Notes: generated from the sequence alone by a model not told the origin. 64,000 bases of DNA from Pseudomonas fluorescens (GCF_902497895.1 NZ_CABVHQ010000009.1:1-64000), one strand, 5' to 3'. Positions 51,551-62,414 are shown, numbered from the stretch's first letter. Numbers and translations are program-made.

Positions 51551-52735
51551 TCAGGCGGTAGCGGGGCGCAGCGAGTAGGTTTTCAGCTGGTGGGCGAAGT
51601 CGCGCAGCGATTGAATGCCGCTGGCCTCGGCTTCGTTAACCCACTCCTTGATCGCCGCCAGCATGTCATGACCGTTGGTGCTGGTCTTGATCCAGATCTG
51701 CTGCAATGCGAGGCGTTTTTCGTAAATGACCTTAAGCGCCTGGCTGTGCTCGAGTATGGTCTGGATACGCAGATGATGCTTGTCATCCAGCAGGCTGGTT
51801 TCTCGCGAGAGCAGACGCTTGGCCCGGTGGAACTGATGACGGACCGAGTGATCAACCCTTTCCAGCTCCTGCTTGACCAGCGGCGCGATGACCAATTTGC
51901 GGTACTGGGCCATGATCTGGAAGCGGTTGTTGAGGATCGCCATGGCGGTGTCCATGTCCAGGCTGCCCTTGCCTTCGACCCGGTGGGCGATGGGCGCGAC
52001 CCGCTGAACCTTGGCCAGACGCAAAAAGCTGAAGACCTTGATCCATGCCCAGCCGAGATCAAACTCCCACTTCTTCACCGACAGTTTGGCCGAGTTAGGG
52101 TAGGTGTGATGGTTGTTGTGCAGCTCTTCGCCACCGACCAGGATGCCCCAGGGCACCAGATTGGTTGCCGCGTCGCGGCATTCGAAGTTGCGATAGCCGA
52201 CGGCATGGCCCAGGCCGTTGATGACGCCGGCGGCCCAGAACGGAATCCACATCATCTGGATCGCCCAGATGGTGATGCCGATGGTGCCGAACAGCAGCAG
52301 GTCGATGACGCCCATGATCGTTACACCCAGCAGCGGGAAGCGGGTGTAGAGGTTGCGTTCGATCCAGTCATCCGGACAGTTCTTGCCGTAGATGCGCAGG
52401 GTCTCGGGGTTTTCCGCTTCGGCGCGGTACAGCTCGGCACCCTTGCGCATGACCGTGGAAAGGCCTTTGATCACCGGGCTGTGCGGGTCATCGACGGTTT
52501 CGCATTTGGCATGATGCTTGCGGTGGATAGCGGTCCACTCGCGGGTGTTCTGCGCGGTGGTCAGCCACAGCCAGAAGCGGAAGAAGTGTTTCAGGCCGGC
52601 ATTGAGCTCCAGGGAGCGATGGGCTGAATAGCGGTGCAGATAAACTGTGACGCCGACGATGGTCACATGGGTCATCAACAGGGTGACTGCCACCAGTCGC
52701 CAAGGCGACAAGTCAAGAAAACCGTTGTACCACAT
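51551..52735 (-). CDS. desA: DesA-like membrane acyl-lipid/acyl-CoA desaturase
   Basis: A 394-residue integral membrane desaturase with the three histidine boxes HRYSAHRS, HRKHHA and HNNHH that bind the diiron centre, plus about four membrane segments. A long C-terminal helical region (about 270-394) is typical of Pseudomonas DesA. DesA introduces a delta-9 double bond into phospholipid acyl chains. The order with the divergent PAS-GGDEF-EAL gene matches my recollection of PA0286/PA0285. Confidence 0.92.
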   Translation of the reverse strand: MWYNGFLDLSPWRLVAVTLLMTHVTIVGVTVYLHRYSAHRSLELNAGLKHFFRFWLWLTTAQNTREWTAIHRKHHAKCETVDDPHSPVIKGLSTVMRKGAELYRAEAENPETLRIYGKNCPDDWIERNLYTRFPLLGVTIMGVIDLLLFGTIGITIWAIQMMWIPFWAAGVINGLGHAVGYRNFECRDAATNLVPWGILVGGEELHNNHHTYPNSAKLSVKKWEFDLGWAWIKVFSFLRLAKVQRVAPIAHRVEGKGSLDMDTAMAILNNRFQIMAQYRKLVIAPLVKQELERVDHSVRHQFHRAKRLLSRETSLLDDKHHLRIQTILEHSQALKVIYEKRLALQQIWIKTSTNGHDMLAAIKEWVNEAEASGIQSLRDFAHQLKTYSLRPATA

Positions 52736-52879
52736 AGGTTGTATGGCCCTCGAAAAAATGAAAACAGCGCTCGCATTATCACTCAGCCCACAGATAAAAC
52801 CAGTCGCCCTTTCAGATAAGAGTGTATGGATGTTACTTATCCTATAATCCGGATTTTTTGCGAGGACATTGATCGCCTT

Positions 52880-54799
52880 ATGACGGCTTCTTATCGAGAT
52901 GCGATGCGTGCAGCGTTGCTCTACCTGCTGCTGTCAGTTTTCTGGCTGCAACTCAGTGGTCATTTATTGAGCAGTTTCCTCGATGATTCGATTGATCTGG
53001 TCCACTGGCAACTGATCAACGGTTATGTCTGGGCCCTGTTCAGTGCCGCTCTGATCTTCATCGCTCGTGCACGATTACTGAGGTTTCTCGGTATCGGTTC
53101 AAGTGTGCGCCACCACCATGAGGATCGTGCGCGATTGCGTCAGGCCGCGGCGGTGTTCGATTGCACCCGCGAAGGGGTGCTGGTCAGCGATCGGCATGGG
53201 CTGATTGTCCATGTGAACCGTGCGTTCATGGAAATTACCGGCTATCAGCGTGAAGAAGTGCTCGGTCGCCAGCCGAGCATGTTCAAGTCCGGCCGTCATC
53301 CAGCGACATTCTATGCAGCGATGTTTGAGTCTCTGGAAAACACCGGCGAGTGGAGCGGTGAGATCTGGAACCGGCGCAAGTGTGGTGAGATCTACCCCCA
53401 GTGGCAAACCATCCGGGCCATAAAGGATGACCAGGGAGAGCTCAGTCAGTATGTCGCGGTATTTTCCGACATCAGCGCGATCAAGGATTCGCAGCATGAA
53501 CTGGCCCACCTGGCGCACCATGATCCGCTGACTGACTTGCCCAATCGCTTGCTCTTCACCGACCGGGCCGAGCAGGCGCTGGCCTCGGCGCAGATCCATA
53601 AGCGTGGCTGCGCCTTGCTGCTGATCGATCTGGATCATTTCAAGATGATCAACGACAGTCTCGGCCACAATGTCGGCGATCAGCTGCTCAAAGCGGTGGC
53701 CGAGCGGCTGCAAGGGATGTTCGGTCCCGGGGTCACTCTGGCGCGACTGGGCGGCGACGAGTTTGCCGTGCTCGCTGAAAGTTGCCCGCAACTGATGCAA
53801 GCGGCAGCGCTGGCCCAGCGGATCATCGACGGGCTGAAGGAGCCGTTCAAGTTCGACGGGCATCAGCTCTTCATCAACGCCAGCATCGGCATCAGCCTGT
53901 TCCCCAGCGATGCGTTGAGTGCCGAGCAACTGTTGCGCAATGCCGATTCGGCGCTGTTCAAGGCCAAGAGTGCCGGGCGTGAAGGCTATGCGCTGTATAC
54001 CGAAGAACTCACCGCTCACGCTCAGCACCGGGTAGAAATCGCCAATGAGTTGCGGCGCGCACTGGAGCAGCAGGAGCTGCGGGTGTACTACCAGCCGGTG
54101 CATGAATTGCAGACCAGTCGATTGATCGGCGTCGAAGCGCTGGTGCGCTGGGAGCACCCCGAGCGTGGCCTGGTGGCGCCGGCCGAGTTCATTCCGATTG
54201 CCGAGCGCACCGGATTGATTGCCGAGATCGATGCCTGGGTCATGCAGCAAGCCTGTCAGCAGATGTGCCAATGGCTGAAGTCGGGAGTGGCGCTGTCGTT
54301 CATCGCCGTGAATGTCTCCAGTCGTCTGTTCGCCCGTCGTGAGCTTTATCAGCAGGTCGCCCAGGTGTTGCACGACACAGGCCTGGATCCGGCCTTTCTG
54401 GAGCTGGAAGTTACCGAGAGCGCGGTGATGGAAGACCCCGAAGTGGCGCTGGAGCAAATGCACCGGTTGCGCGAGCTGGGCTTGCGCCTGGCCATCGATG
54501 ACTTCGGCACCGGCTATTCATCGTTGCTGCGGCTCAAGCGGTTGCCGGTGCAGAAACTCAAGATCGATCAGGGTTTCGTCGCCGGATTGCCTTGGGATGA
54601 CGACGATGCAGCCATTGTTCGGGTGATTATCGCCCTGGCGCAAAGCATGGGCATGCAAGTGCACGCCGAAGGCATCGAACAGATCGAACAGGCAGGTTTC
54701 CTCCTCGAGCATGGCTGCGATCTGGGCCAGGGCTACTGGTTTGGACGGCCGGTGCCGGCAGACCAGCTGGACTGGGCAAGAGCGCCGGTGATTCGGTAA
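52880..54799 (+). CDS. Membrane PAS-GGDEF-EAL c-di-GMP enzyme
   Basis: A 639-residue protein with two N-terminal membrane helices (about 12-65) and a PAS domain (about 85-205, GVLVSDRHGLIVHVNRAFME). A GGDEF domain follows with intact ARLGGDEF, then an EAL domain with GVEALVRWEHP and AIDDFGTGYSSLLRLK. Both halves keep active motifs; no RxxD site lies before GGDEF. By synteny (desA beside it, sulfate genes after it) it resembles PA0285 of P. aeruginosa. Start at 52880 is preferred; 52826 is possible. Confidence 0.93.
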   Translation: MTASYRDAMRAALLYLLLSVFWLQLSGHLLSSFLDDSIDLVHWQLINGYVWALFSAALIFIARARLLRFLGIGSSVRHHHEDRARLRQAAAVFDCTREGVLVSDRHGLIVHVNRAFMEITGYQREEVLGRQPSMFKSGRHPATFYAAMFESLENTGEWSGEIWNRRKCGEIYPQWQTIRAIKDDQGELSQYVAVFSDISAIKDSQHELAHLAHHDPLTDLPNRLLFTDRAEQALASAQIHKRGCALLLIDLDHFKMINDSLGHNVGDQLLKAVAERLQGMFGPGVTLARLGGDEFAVLAESCPQLMQAAALAQRIIDGLKEPFKFDGHQLFINASIGISLFPSDALSAEQLLRNADSALFKAKSAGREGYALYTEELTAHAQHRVEIANELRRALEQQELRVYYQPVHELQTSRLIGVEALVRWEHPERGLVAPAEFIPIAERTGLIAEIDAWVMQQACQQMCQWLKSGVALSFIAVNVSSRLFARRELYQQVAQVLHDTGLDPAFLELEVTESAVMEDPEVALEQMHRLRELGLRLAIDDFGTGYSSLLRLKRLPVQKLKIDQGFVAGLPWDDDDAAIVRVIIALAQSMGMQVHAEGIEQIEQAGFLLEHGCDLGQGYWFGRPVPADQLDWARAPVIR

Positions 54800-54821
54800 G
54801 TCTTTGAGTTTGAGTGGCGTC

Positions 54822-54903
54822 CAAAAGATCGCAGCCTGCGGCAGCTCCTACGGGGATTTGCGTTCCTTCAGGGGGAACGCGAAGCCTGGGATCTTTTGAT
54901 CTT
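54822..54903. repeat. Degenerate class B REPIN
   Basis: AAAAGATCGCAGCCTGCGGC at 54822 is intact. The inverse arm is reduced to AAGCCTGGGATCTTTTGATC near 54884. Confidence 0.75.
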
Positions 54904-54952
54904 GTTCCCGCAAATCCCCCCGCAAACCCCTGTCCCGGCAGATAATTCATTT

Positions 54953-54997
54953 TGGTTATATAAACATTCTTAAATAGTATTTTTAAGAATATAACCA
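54953..54997 (+). promoter_or_regulatory. AT-rich nested dyad upstream of oscA
   Basis: Outer arms TGGTTATA / TATAACCA and inner arms ATTCTTAAA (54966-54974) / TTTAAGAAT (54982-54990) form a long dyad 75 bases before oscA. A LysR-type activator such as CysB is the obvious candidate because the downstream genes respond to sulfate starvation. No binding data. Confidence 0.5.
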
Positions 54998-55070
54998 CCT
55001 ATTTACTATTGCTCTCACGCCGCAAGCAGTGCCGCCACTGTCAGGCACCTCTTATTTCAGGAGCAGCACC

Positions 55071-55253
55071 ATGAGCGCATCTCTACGTAGCGTTGACGGC
55101 CAGGACGAAGCCACCATTTTGCGCGAGATCCAGAGCGCATTGCGCGACCTTCGTTTCGGGGCAGTGGAAATCACCGTGCACAACGCTCAAGTGGTACAGA
55201 TCGAACGCAAAGAAAAATTTCGTTTGCAGAACCCAGGTACCAAGCCGGGCTAA
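55071..55253 (+). CDS. oscA: OscA-like small protein (DUF2292/YezD family)
   Basis: A 60-residue protein, [20 protein letters not shown] at the start and [20 protein letters not shown] in the middle, matching the small sulfur-starvation protein OscA encoded before sbp-cysTWA in pseudomonads. In P. corrugata OscA is tied to organosulfur use and chromate tolerance; its molecular role is unclear. GGAG precedes the ATG. Confidence 0.88.
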   Translation: MSASLRSVDGQDEATILREIQSALRDLRFGAVEITVHNAQVVQIERKEKFRLQNPGTKPG

Positions 55254-55262
55254 AGCAAGATC

Positions 55263-55342
55263 AAAAGATCGCAGCCTGCGGCAGCTCCTACGGGGGATTT
55301 GCGTACACCTGTGTAGGAGCTGCCGCAGGCTGCGATCTTTTC
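55263..55342. repeat. REPIN, class B inverted pair
   Basis: AAAAGATCGCAGCCTGCGGC at about 55264 and TAGGAGCTGCCGCAGGCTGC at about 55314 form a symmetric pair between oscA and sbp. Confidence 0.9.
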
Positions 55343-55408
55343 CGACGCGACCCGCTTCCAGAACCCATAAGAAAAGCCAACACCCCAAGAATTTCAGGAG
55401 CTTTCACT

Positions 55409-56419
55409 ATGTCGTCGATTCGCCGTTACGCTCTGGCCGCGCTGGCCAGCGCTATTTTTGCTGGTTCCGCGGTTGCCAAGGATTACGAGTTGCTCAACGT
55501 GTCGTATGACCCGACCCGTGAGCTGTATCAGGATTTCAACGCCGAGTTCGTCAATTTCTGGAAGAAAGACCACGCCGGCGACACTGTGAAAATCCAGCAA
55601 TCCCACGGGGGCTCGGGCAAACAGGGCAGGGCGGTGATTGATGGCTTGCGGGCGGATGTGGTGACACTGGCACTGGCCGGTGACATCGACGAAATCGCCA
55701 AGCTCGGCAAGTCCCTGCCGGCGGATTGGCAACAACGCTTGCCTGAGGCCAGTACTCCCTACACCTCGACCATCGTGTTCCTGGTGCGCAAGGGCAATCC
55801 CAAAGGTATCAAGGACTGGGGCGATCTGACCAAAAACGGAGTTGAAGTGATCACCCCGAACCCGAAGACCAGCGGCGGTGCGCGCTGGAACTTCCTCGCC
55901 GCCTGGGCCTATGGCCTGAAAGCCGGCGGTAGCGAAGCCAAGGCTCAGGAATACGTCCAGGAGCTGTTCAAGCACGTTCCCGTGCTGGATACCGGTGCTC
56001 GCGGTTCGACCATCACTTTCGTCAACAACGGTCAGGGTGACGTGTTGCTGGCCTGGGAAAATGAAGCCTTCCTGGCACTGAAAGAAGACGGTGGAGCGGA
56101 CAAGTTCGACATTGTAGTGCCATCGTTGTCGATCCTCGCCGAGCCGCCAGTGGCGGTGGTGGATAAAAACGCCGAGAAAAAGGGCAATGCCGAAATCGCC
56201 GAAGCCTACCTGAAACACCTGTACAGCCCGGCCGGCCAAGAGATCGCGGCGAAGAACTTCTACCGTCCGCGAGACAAGGATGTGGCGGCCAAGTATGCCC
56301 AGCAGTTCCCGAAACTGGACCTGGTGACTATCGACAAAGACTTCGGCGGCTGGAAAACTGCCCAACCGAAATTCTTCAATGACGGTGGTGTGTTCGACAA
56401 GATTTACACTGCTCAGTAA
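55409..56419 (+). CDS. sbp: Sbp, sulfate-binding protein
   Basis: A 336-residue periplasmic binding protein with a signal peptide (cleavage after AVAK or nearby). It shows the family motifs [40 protein letters not shown] and [20 protein letters not shown]. It delivers sulfate (or thiosulfate) to CysTWA. CAGGAG precedes the ATG. Confidence 0.96.
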   Translation: MSSIRRYALAALASAIFAGSAVAKDYELLNVSYDPTRELYQDFNAEFVNFWKKDHAGDTVKIQQSHGGSGKQGRAVIDGLRADVVTLALAGDIDEIAKLGKSLPADWQQRLPEASTPYTSTIVFLVRKGNPKGIKDWGDLTKNGVEVITPNPKTSGGARWNFLAAWAYGLKAGGSEAKAQEYVQELFKHVPVLDTGARGSTITFVNNGQGDVLLAWENEAFLALKEDGGADKFDIVVPSLSILAEPPVAVVDKNAEKKGNAEIAEAYLKHLYSPAGQEIAAKNFYRPRDKDVAAKYAQQFPKLDLVTIDKDFGGWKTAQPKFFNDGGVFDKIYTAQ

Positions 56420-56428
56420 GGAAAATTG

Positions 56429-56527
56429 CAGGAGCGAGCTTGCTCGCGATGGACTCAAGAGCGCCGCGTTTACCCAGTAAAAACGCGTCATCGTTAACGA
56501 CCATCGCCAGCAAGCTCGCTCCTACAG
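56429..56527. repeat. REPIN, class A, between sbp and cysT
   Basis: CAGGAGCGAGCTTGCTCGCG at about 56429 and CCAGCAAGCTCGCTCCTACA at about 56507 are inverted. The element fills the gap between sbp and cysT and could stabilise the sbp transcript or reduce read-through. Confidence 0.88.
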
Positions 56528-56584
56528 TAGAGCCCGCATTCGTTTGCGGGCTTTGCGTGTCCGTTCAGTCAACCAAGGACTTTT

Positions 56585-57403
56585 ATGTCGCGTCGTATCT
56601 CCCCCGTCATACCCGGCTTCGGGCTGACGCTGGGTTACACCTTGGTGTACCTCAGCCTGATTGTGCTCATACCCCTGGCAGCGATGTTCGTGCATGCCGC
56701 TCAACTCACCTGGGATCAGTTCTGGGCGATCATCTCCGCACCTCGCGTGCTGGCGGCGTTGAAACTGAGTTTCGGTACCGCGCTGTACGCCGCGATCATC
56801 AACGGCATCATCGGCACGTTGCTGGCCTGGGTGCTGGTGCGCTACACCTTCCCCGGACGCAAGATCATCGACGCGATGATCGACCTGCCGTTCGCGCTGC
56901 CCACCGCCGTGGCGGGTATTGCGCTGACGGCGCTGTACGCACCGAACGGCCTGGTCGGGCAGTTCGCCGCTGATCTGGGCTTCAAGATCGCCTACACCCC
57001 GCTGGGTATCACCCTGGCGCTGACCTTCGTCACCTTGCCGTTCGTGGTGCGTACGGTACAGCCGGTGCTCGCCGACATTCCCCGGGAAGTCGAAGAGGCC
57101 GCTGCCTGTCTGGGGGCCAAGCCGTTGCAGGTGTTTCGCTACATCCTGGTGCCGGCCTTGCTGCCCGCCTGGCTCACCGGCTTCGCCCTGGCTTTCGCCC
57201 GTGGTGTTGGTGAGTATGGTTCGGTGATCTTCATCGCCGGCAATATGCCGATGAAGACCGAGATCCTGCCGCTGCTGATCATGGTCAAGCTCGACCAATA
57301 CGACTACACCGGCGCCACCTCCATCGGCGTGCTGATGCTGGTGGTTTCCTTCGTCCTGTTGCTGCTGATCAACTTGTTGCAGCGGCGCATCGAAAAACCA
57401 TAA
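56585..57403 (+). CDS. cysT: CysT (CysU), sulfate ABC transporter permease
   Basis: A 272-residue permease with about six membrane segments and the EAA loop [20 protein letters not shown]. It pairs with CysW in the sulfate/thiosulfate importer. AAGGA precedes the ATG. Confidence 0.96.
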   Translation: MSRRISPVIPGFGLTLGYTLVYLSLIVLIPLAAMFVHAAQLTWDQFWAIISAPRVLAALKLSFGTALYAAIINGIIGTLLAWVLVRYTFPGRKIIDAMIDLPFALPTAVAGIALTALYAPNGLVGQFAADLGFKIAYTPLGITLALTFVTLPFVVRTVQPVLADIPREVEEAAACLGAKPLQVFRYILVPALLPAWLTGFALAFARGVGEYGSVIFIAGNMPMKTEILPLLIMVKLDQYDYTGATSIGVLMLVVSFVLLLLINLLQRRIEKP

Positions 57404-57416
57404 GGAGGCCCGGAAT

Positions 57417-58289
57417 ATGTCCAGTTCAACGCTTACCGCCGCTTCCTCGGCCAACGCCGCCCGTCGTGGCAGCGCCGTTTCACGACGCATTCTGATCGGC
57501 CTTGGCTGGCTGATCTTCGCCCTGTTTCTATTGCTGCCGTTGTTTATCGTGGTGTCCCAGGGGCTGAAACTCGGCCTCGGCGCATTCTTCACCGCGATCT
57601 TCGAGCCGGATGCGCTATCGGCCCTGAAGCTGACGGTGATCGCGGTGCTGATTTCGGTGCCGCTCAATCTGGTATTCGGCGTCAGCGCCGCCTGGTGCGT
57701 GAGCAAGTACTCGTTCCGCGGCAAGAGCATGCTGGTGACCCTGATCGACTTGCCGTTCTCGGTGTCGCCGGTGATCGCCGGTCTGGTCTATGTGTTGATG
57801 TTCGGTGCCCAGGGCTTCTTCGGCCCATGGCTGCAGGATCACGACATCCAGATCGTCTTTGCGCTGCCGGGCATCGTGCTGGCGACCATCTTTGTCACCG
57901 TGCCGTTCGTGGCCCGGGAGCTGATCCCGCTGATGCAGGAGCAGGGTACCCAGGAAGAAGAAGCCGCGCGGCTGCTGGGTGCCAATGGTTGGCAGATGTT
58001 CTGGCATATCACGGTACCGAACATCAAATGGGGCCTGATCTATGGCGTGGTGCTTTGTACCGCGCGGGCAATGGGTGAGTTCGGCGCGGTCTCGGTAGTG
58101 TCCGGGCACATCCGCGGGGTGACCAACACCCTGCCGCTGCATGTCGAGATTCTCTACAACGAATACAACCACGTCGCGGCGTTCGCCGTAGCGAGTCTGT
58201 TGCTGATCCTGGCGCTCTTCATCCTGCTGCTCAAGCAGTGGAGCGAGAACCGTATTAACCGCCTGCGCGCCAGTGCGGCGGAGGAATAA
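57417..58289 (+). CDS. cysW: CysW, sulfate ABC transporter permease
   Basis: A 290-residue permease with about six membrane segments and the EAA loop [20 protein letters not shown]. It starts 13 bases after the cysT stop with AAGGAGG. It is the second permease of the sulfate importer. Confidence 0.96.
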   Translation: MSSSTLTAASSANAARRGSAVSRRILIGLGWLIFALFLLLPLFIVVSQGLKLGLGAFFTAIFEPDALSALKLTVIAVLISVPLNLVFGVSAAWCVSKYSFRGKSMLVTLIDLPFSVSPVIAGLVYVLMFGAQGFFGPWLQDHDIQIVFALPGIVLATIFVTVPFVARELIPLMQEQGTQEEEAARLLGANGWQMFWHITVPNIKWGLIYGVVLCTARAMGEFGAVSVVSGHIRGVTNTLPLHVEILYNEYNHVAAFAVASLLLILALFILLLKQWSENRINRLRASAAEE

Positions 58290-58292
58290 ATC

Positions 58293-59282
<990 letters not shown>

Positions 59283-59468
59283 ACAGCTTCGCGGGCAAGT
59301 CGGATCGCCGCACCGCCGCTCCCACAGGTTTCACACTATCCCTGTGGAGCGGGCTTGCCTCAATGCCGATCAGTTAAGGCGTTTGAGGTTCAGCACTGTT
59401 CCCCGTAGCAGCTGCCGAACGCAGGCTTCGGCAGCTGCTACGGTTCGCGTAACGTCTTAACTGATCGG
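59283..59468. repeat. Nested REP elements after cysA
   Basis: A class A variant pair (GCGGGCAAGTCGG near 59290, GGAGCGGGCTTGCC near 59346) is followed by perfect 13-bp inverted arms CCGATCAGTTAAG (59366-59378) and CTTAACTGATCGG (59456-59468). These enclose a class C pair (GTAGCAGCTGCCGAA / TTCGGCAGCTGCTAC). It looks like one mobile REPIN inside or beside another. Confidence 0.75.
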
Positions 59469-59509
59469 TAGTGGCTTGCCCCGAAAGCGATTTACGGCTC
59501 ACCACAACC

Positions 59510-60034
59510 TCAAGCCGATGCCTTCTTCTCTCGCAACGCCACCGGCCCCGAACGCTCTTCGATAGCCCGCTTCAAGTCCTGCCGCAACCCCAGCATGAAC
59601 GCCAGTTCGACCACGACAAACAGCGGCCCGACGATCAGTCCGGTCACATCATCGACAAACGCCGGTTTGCGCCCTTCGTAGTGATGGCCGACAAACTGGA
59701 TTGCCCAGCCGATGACAAACATGCCGATGCCGCTGCCGAGCCAGACCAGCGTGCTCTGGTGCGAGAGCACATGACCTAGCCAAACGGACAGGGCTAGCAA
59801 TACGGTCATTAGCACTCCAAGGCGCAGTTCCAGGCGCAAATAAAACCACGCGCAAGCCAATGCCAACAGCACCGCTGGGGACACCCAGAGCCCGGCCAGC
59901 GGCCATTGCGGCCGTGACAGCAGAACTGCAACAGCCACCACAATCAGTGGAATGCCAATAAAATGGCTGACGATATTTCGCGGGTCACGATGGTAGGCGG
60001 CGTATTGACTGAGGTGGTCAACGAGGCTTTTCAT
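59510..60034 (-). CDS. Mpo1-like (DUF962) membrane protein
   Basis: A 174-residue protein with four to five hydrophobic segments and the family motifs YAAYHRDPRNIVSHFIGIPL and WAIQFVGHHYEGRKPAFVDD, whose His residues coordinate iron in yeast Mpo1, a 2-hydroxy fatty acid dioxygenase. A similar lipid-oxidising role is possible but untested in bacteria of this group. AGGAGG precedes the ATG. Confidence 0.88.
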   Translation of the reverse strand: MKSLVDHLSQYAAYHRDPRNIVSHFIGIPLIVVAVAVLLSRPQWPLAGLWVSPAVLLALACAWFYLRLELRLGVLMTVLLALSVWLGHVLSHQSTLVWLGSGIGMFVIGWAIQFVGHHYEGRKPAFVDDVTGLIVGPLFVVVELAFMLGLRQDLKRAIEERSGPVALREKKASA

Positions 60035-60119
60035 TGTTATTTCCTCCTGTAGGGAGTTCGATCATGCCCTGCGCTCAATCTTCGCTCTGTCAGCCAGGCG
60101 ACAATCATCTGGAGTTCTC

Positions 60120-60806
60120 ATGGATTTGCAGGCCTGGCGTCCGCGTTTGTCGAGCGGTCAGTGGTTCAATCATCTACCTGCCTTGTTACAGGATAGTCTG
60201 CTGGCCATCGCCAGAGTGCGGCGCCTGGCGCCCGGGCAATGGTTGTTCAAGCGCGGTGATCCGCCTTGTGGTTTGTATGCGGTGCTTGAGGGGGCGGTGC
60301 GTATTGGCGCGGTCAGCGAGCAGGGCAAGGAGGCGCTACTCAGTGTGGTCGAACCGCCGCACTGGTTTGGTGAAATCAGCCTGTTCGATGGCCGGCCGCG
60401 CACCCACGACGCCTGCGGAGTCGGCCGCTGCATTCTGTTGCAGGTGCCTCAGACCGCATTACTCGAACTGCTGGGAGAACATCCGCACTACTGGCGTCAC
60501 CTGGCGTTGTTGATGAGCCATAAATTGCGCCTGACATTCATTAGTCTCGAACAGTTGAGCCTGATGCCTGCAGCGGCGCGCGTGGCTCATCGGCTGCTGA
60601 TGATTGCCGAAGGCTATGGCCAGACCGAGTCCTCGCGGCGACTTCTGCAATTGCCCCAGGAGCAGTTGGCACTGATGCTTTCGCTCTCCCGGCAGACCAC
60701 CAATCAGATCCTCAAGGATCTGCAGAACCAGGGCATCGTACAGTTGAATTATGGCGAGATCGAAGTGCTCGATCTGGAAAGGTTACGGGGCGCGGCGCAG
60801 GCCTGA
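60120..60806 (+). CDS. Crp/Fnr family transcriptional regulator
   Basis: A 228-residue regulator with an N-terminal cyclic-nucleotide-type beta-roll (PGQWLFKRGDPPCGLYAVLE, EISLFDGRPRTHDACG) and a C-terminal winged helix (LPQEQLALMLSLSRQTTNQI). It has no Cys cluster for an iron-sulfur centre, so it is not Fnr-like in oxygen sensing. Ligand unknown. It diverges from the Mpo1-like gene. Confidence 0.9.
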   Translation: MDLQAWRPRLSSGQWFNHLPALLQDSLLAIARVRRLAPGQWLFKRGDPPCGLYAVLEGAVRIGAVSEQGKEALLSVVEPPHWFGEISLFDGRPRTHDACGVGRCILLQVPQTALLELLGEHPHYWRHLALLMSHKLRLTFISLEQLSLMPAAARVAHRLLMIAEGYGQTESSRRLLQLPQEQLALMLSLSRQTTNQILKDLQNQGIVQLNYGEIEVLDLERLRGAAQA

Positions 60807-60893
60807 ATCAGTCGGCTCATCCGAAATAACCGTTAGTGATGGGCAATGGCCTCCAAGGCGCCTAGCCTGTATCGACGATAATCGAGGTGCACC

Positions 60894-61262
60894 ATGCGTT
60901 TGCTGTTAGTGGAAGACGAACCCGAGGCCGCAAAGCTGTTGGCGCAAGGCCTGAGCGAAGCGAGTTATGCCGTGGATGTGGCGGCCGACGGAATGCAGGG
61001 ACGGCGCTTTATCGAAGAGCGTCCTGAGTACGATCTGGTCATCCTTGACGTCATGTTGCCTGGGCTGAATGCCTGGCAATTGCAGCAGCAGATTCGTAAG
61101 CGCGGCGCGACGCCGGTGTTGTTTCTGACCACCAAAGACGGGATTGAAGATCGGCTGCGCGGGCTTGAGTTGGATGCCGATGATTATTTGCTCAAACCCT
61201 TTGCCGTGAGTGAACTGGTGGCGCGGGTGCGCAAGTTGTTGAGGCGTGATCGAGGGCGGTGA
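60894..61262 (+). CDS. Receiver-only OmpR-type response regulator (probably truncated)
   Basis: A 122-residue receiver domain with the acidic pair (VEDEPEA), the phosphoacceptor Asp in DLVILDVMLPG, the Thr in FLTTKDG and the Lys in YLLKPFAVSE. It ends at VRKLLRRDRGR, exactly where OmpR/CzcR-type regulators continue into the DNA-binding domain. A REPIN follows 20 bases later and no sensor kinase gene is adjacent. It may be a remnant or a functional single-domain regulator. Confidence 0.85.
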   Translation: MRLLLVEDEPEAAKLLAQGLSEASYAVDVAADGMQGRRFIEERPEYDLVILDVMLPGLNAWQLQQQIRKRGATPVLFLTTKDGIEDRLRGLELDADDYLLKPFAVSELVARVRKLLRRDRGR

Positions 61263-61284
61263 TTTGTGGTGTCTGGGCGAATGC

Positions 61285-61378
61285 CATCGCGAGCAAGCTC
61301 GCTCCCACAGGGTATTTGGTTGATTACAAAATAGTGATTCCACACAGATCCAATGTGGGAGCGAGCTTGCTCGCGATG
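61285..61378. repeat. REPIN, class A inverted pair
   Basis: TCGCGAGCAAGCTCGCTCCC at about 61287 and GGGAGCGAGCTTGCTCGCGA at about 61357 face each other just after the truncated response regulator. Confidence 0.9.
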
Positions 61379-61409
61379 AGGCCAGCGCAGGCAACACAAA
61401 TCTCATTGT

Positions 61410-62414
61410 TCAGTGCAACCCATCCCGAAACTGCCCCGGGGTCATTCCAGTCCAGCGCTTGAACGCGCGGCTGAAGCTGCTGATGTCGGCAAATCCCAGC
61501 AAATAGCTGATCTCGCTCAATGAGCACTGCGGGTCACGCAGGTGCAGCAGCGCCAGGTTCTCCCGACATTCGTTGAGCAAGGTATCAAAGCGACAACCCT
61601 CATCTGCCAAATGTCGCTGCAGACTGCGCAGGGTCAGATGCAAAGCCTGGGCGATGTGTTCGGCAGAGGGTTCGCCTTCCGGCAATTGAGCTTCAATGGC
61701 GGAGCGGACCTTGCGCTCCCAGGTCAATGGTTTCGATTGCGTCAGGGTGCACTCGAGCACTGTTTTGCTGTGTTCGGCCAGTTCCGGGTTGGCGTCATCC
61801 AGATGACTGTCGAAATCGCTGGCGGCAAACTCCAGACGGTCCTCGTCGGCCGCAAAAAAGACCGGCGCGCGGAACACTGTATGCCAGTGTTTAGGGTCAG
61901 CCGGTTCCGGCCGGCGCAGGTACACCGCCAGCGGTGCATAGTCCCGGCCCAGACGGTTGCGGCAGGTTCGCACATAGATCGCCGCAAACGCATCGATGGC
62001 TTCGAACGCCGGTGCCGGGCTGCTTTCAGGCACCTTCAAATGAAAACAATAGCGGTCGTCATGCAGGTTTAACTCCAGCTCCAGCGCGTCGCTGACCATC
62101 TGGTGATAACGCACGATCCGCTCAAAGACTTCGCGCAAGCTACCGCTGGCCACTAGTGCATATCCCAGCGCGTGAAAGCTGGTCGGGCTGACGAAGCGCG
62201 AGACCCGCAAGCCGATCGCCGGGTCGCCGCTGGCCTTGACCGCCACTTCCCACAGACGCGTGGTGGCGGACAGTGGATAACGGGCGTTCGGGTCGTCCAT
62301 CAGTTGCGGGTCAAGCCCGGCTTCGCGGCACAGTGCATCGCTATCGAGGCCAAGAGCCTCGAGTTGTTTGCGCAGAGCGCGGGTCCAGCTGGCGAGAGAG
62401 GTAGGTTCAATCAT
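61410..62414 (-). CDS. AraC-family transcriptional regulator
   Basis: A 334-residue regulator with an N-terminal AraC-type ligand domain (PF12625 style: CREAGLDPQLMDDPNARYPL, VSRFVSPTSFHALGYALVAS) and a C-terminal double helix-turn-helix (LRSLQRHLADEGCRFDTLLN, SEISYLLGFADISSFSRAFK). Similar proteins control oxidative catabolic genes. The divergent region holds only a possible 39-residue ORF. Ligand unknown. Confidence 0.9.
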   Translation of the reverse strand: MIEPTSLASWTRALRKQLEALGLDSDALCREAGLDPQLMDDPNARYPLSATTRLWEVAVKASGDPAIGLRVSRFVSPTSFHALGYALVASGSLREVFERIVRYHQMVSDALELELNLHDDRYCFHLKVPESSPAPAFEAIDAFAAIYVRTCRNRLGRDYAPLAVYLRRPEPADPKHWHTVFRAPVFFAADEDRLEFAASDFDSHLDDANPELAEHSKTVLECTLTQSKPLTWERKVRSAIEAQLPEGEPSAEHIAQALHLTLRSLQRHLADEGCRFDTLLNECRENLALLHLRDPQCSLSEISYLLGFADISSFSRAFKRWTGMTPGQFRDGLH

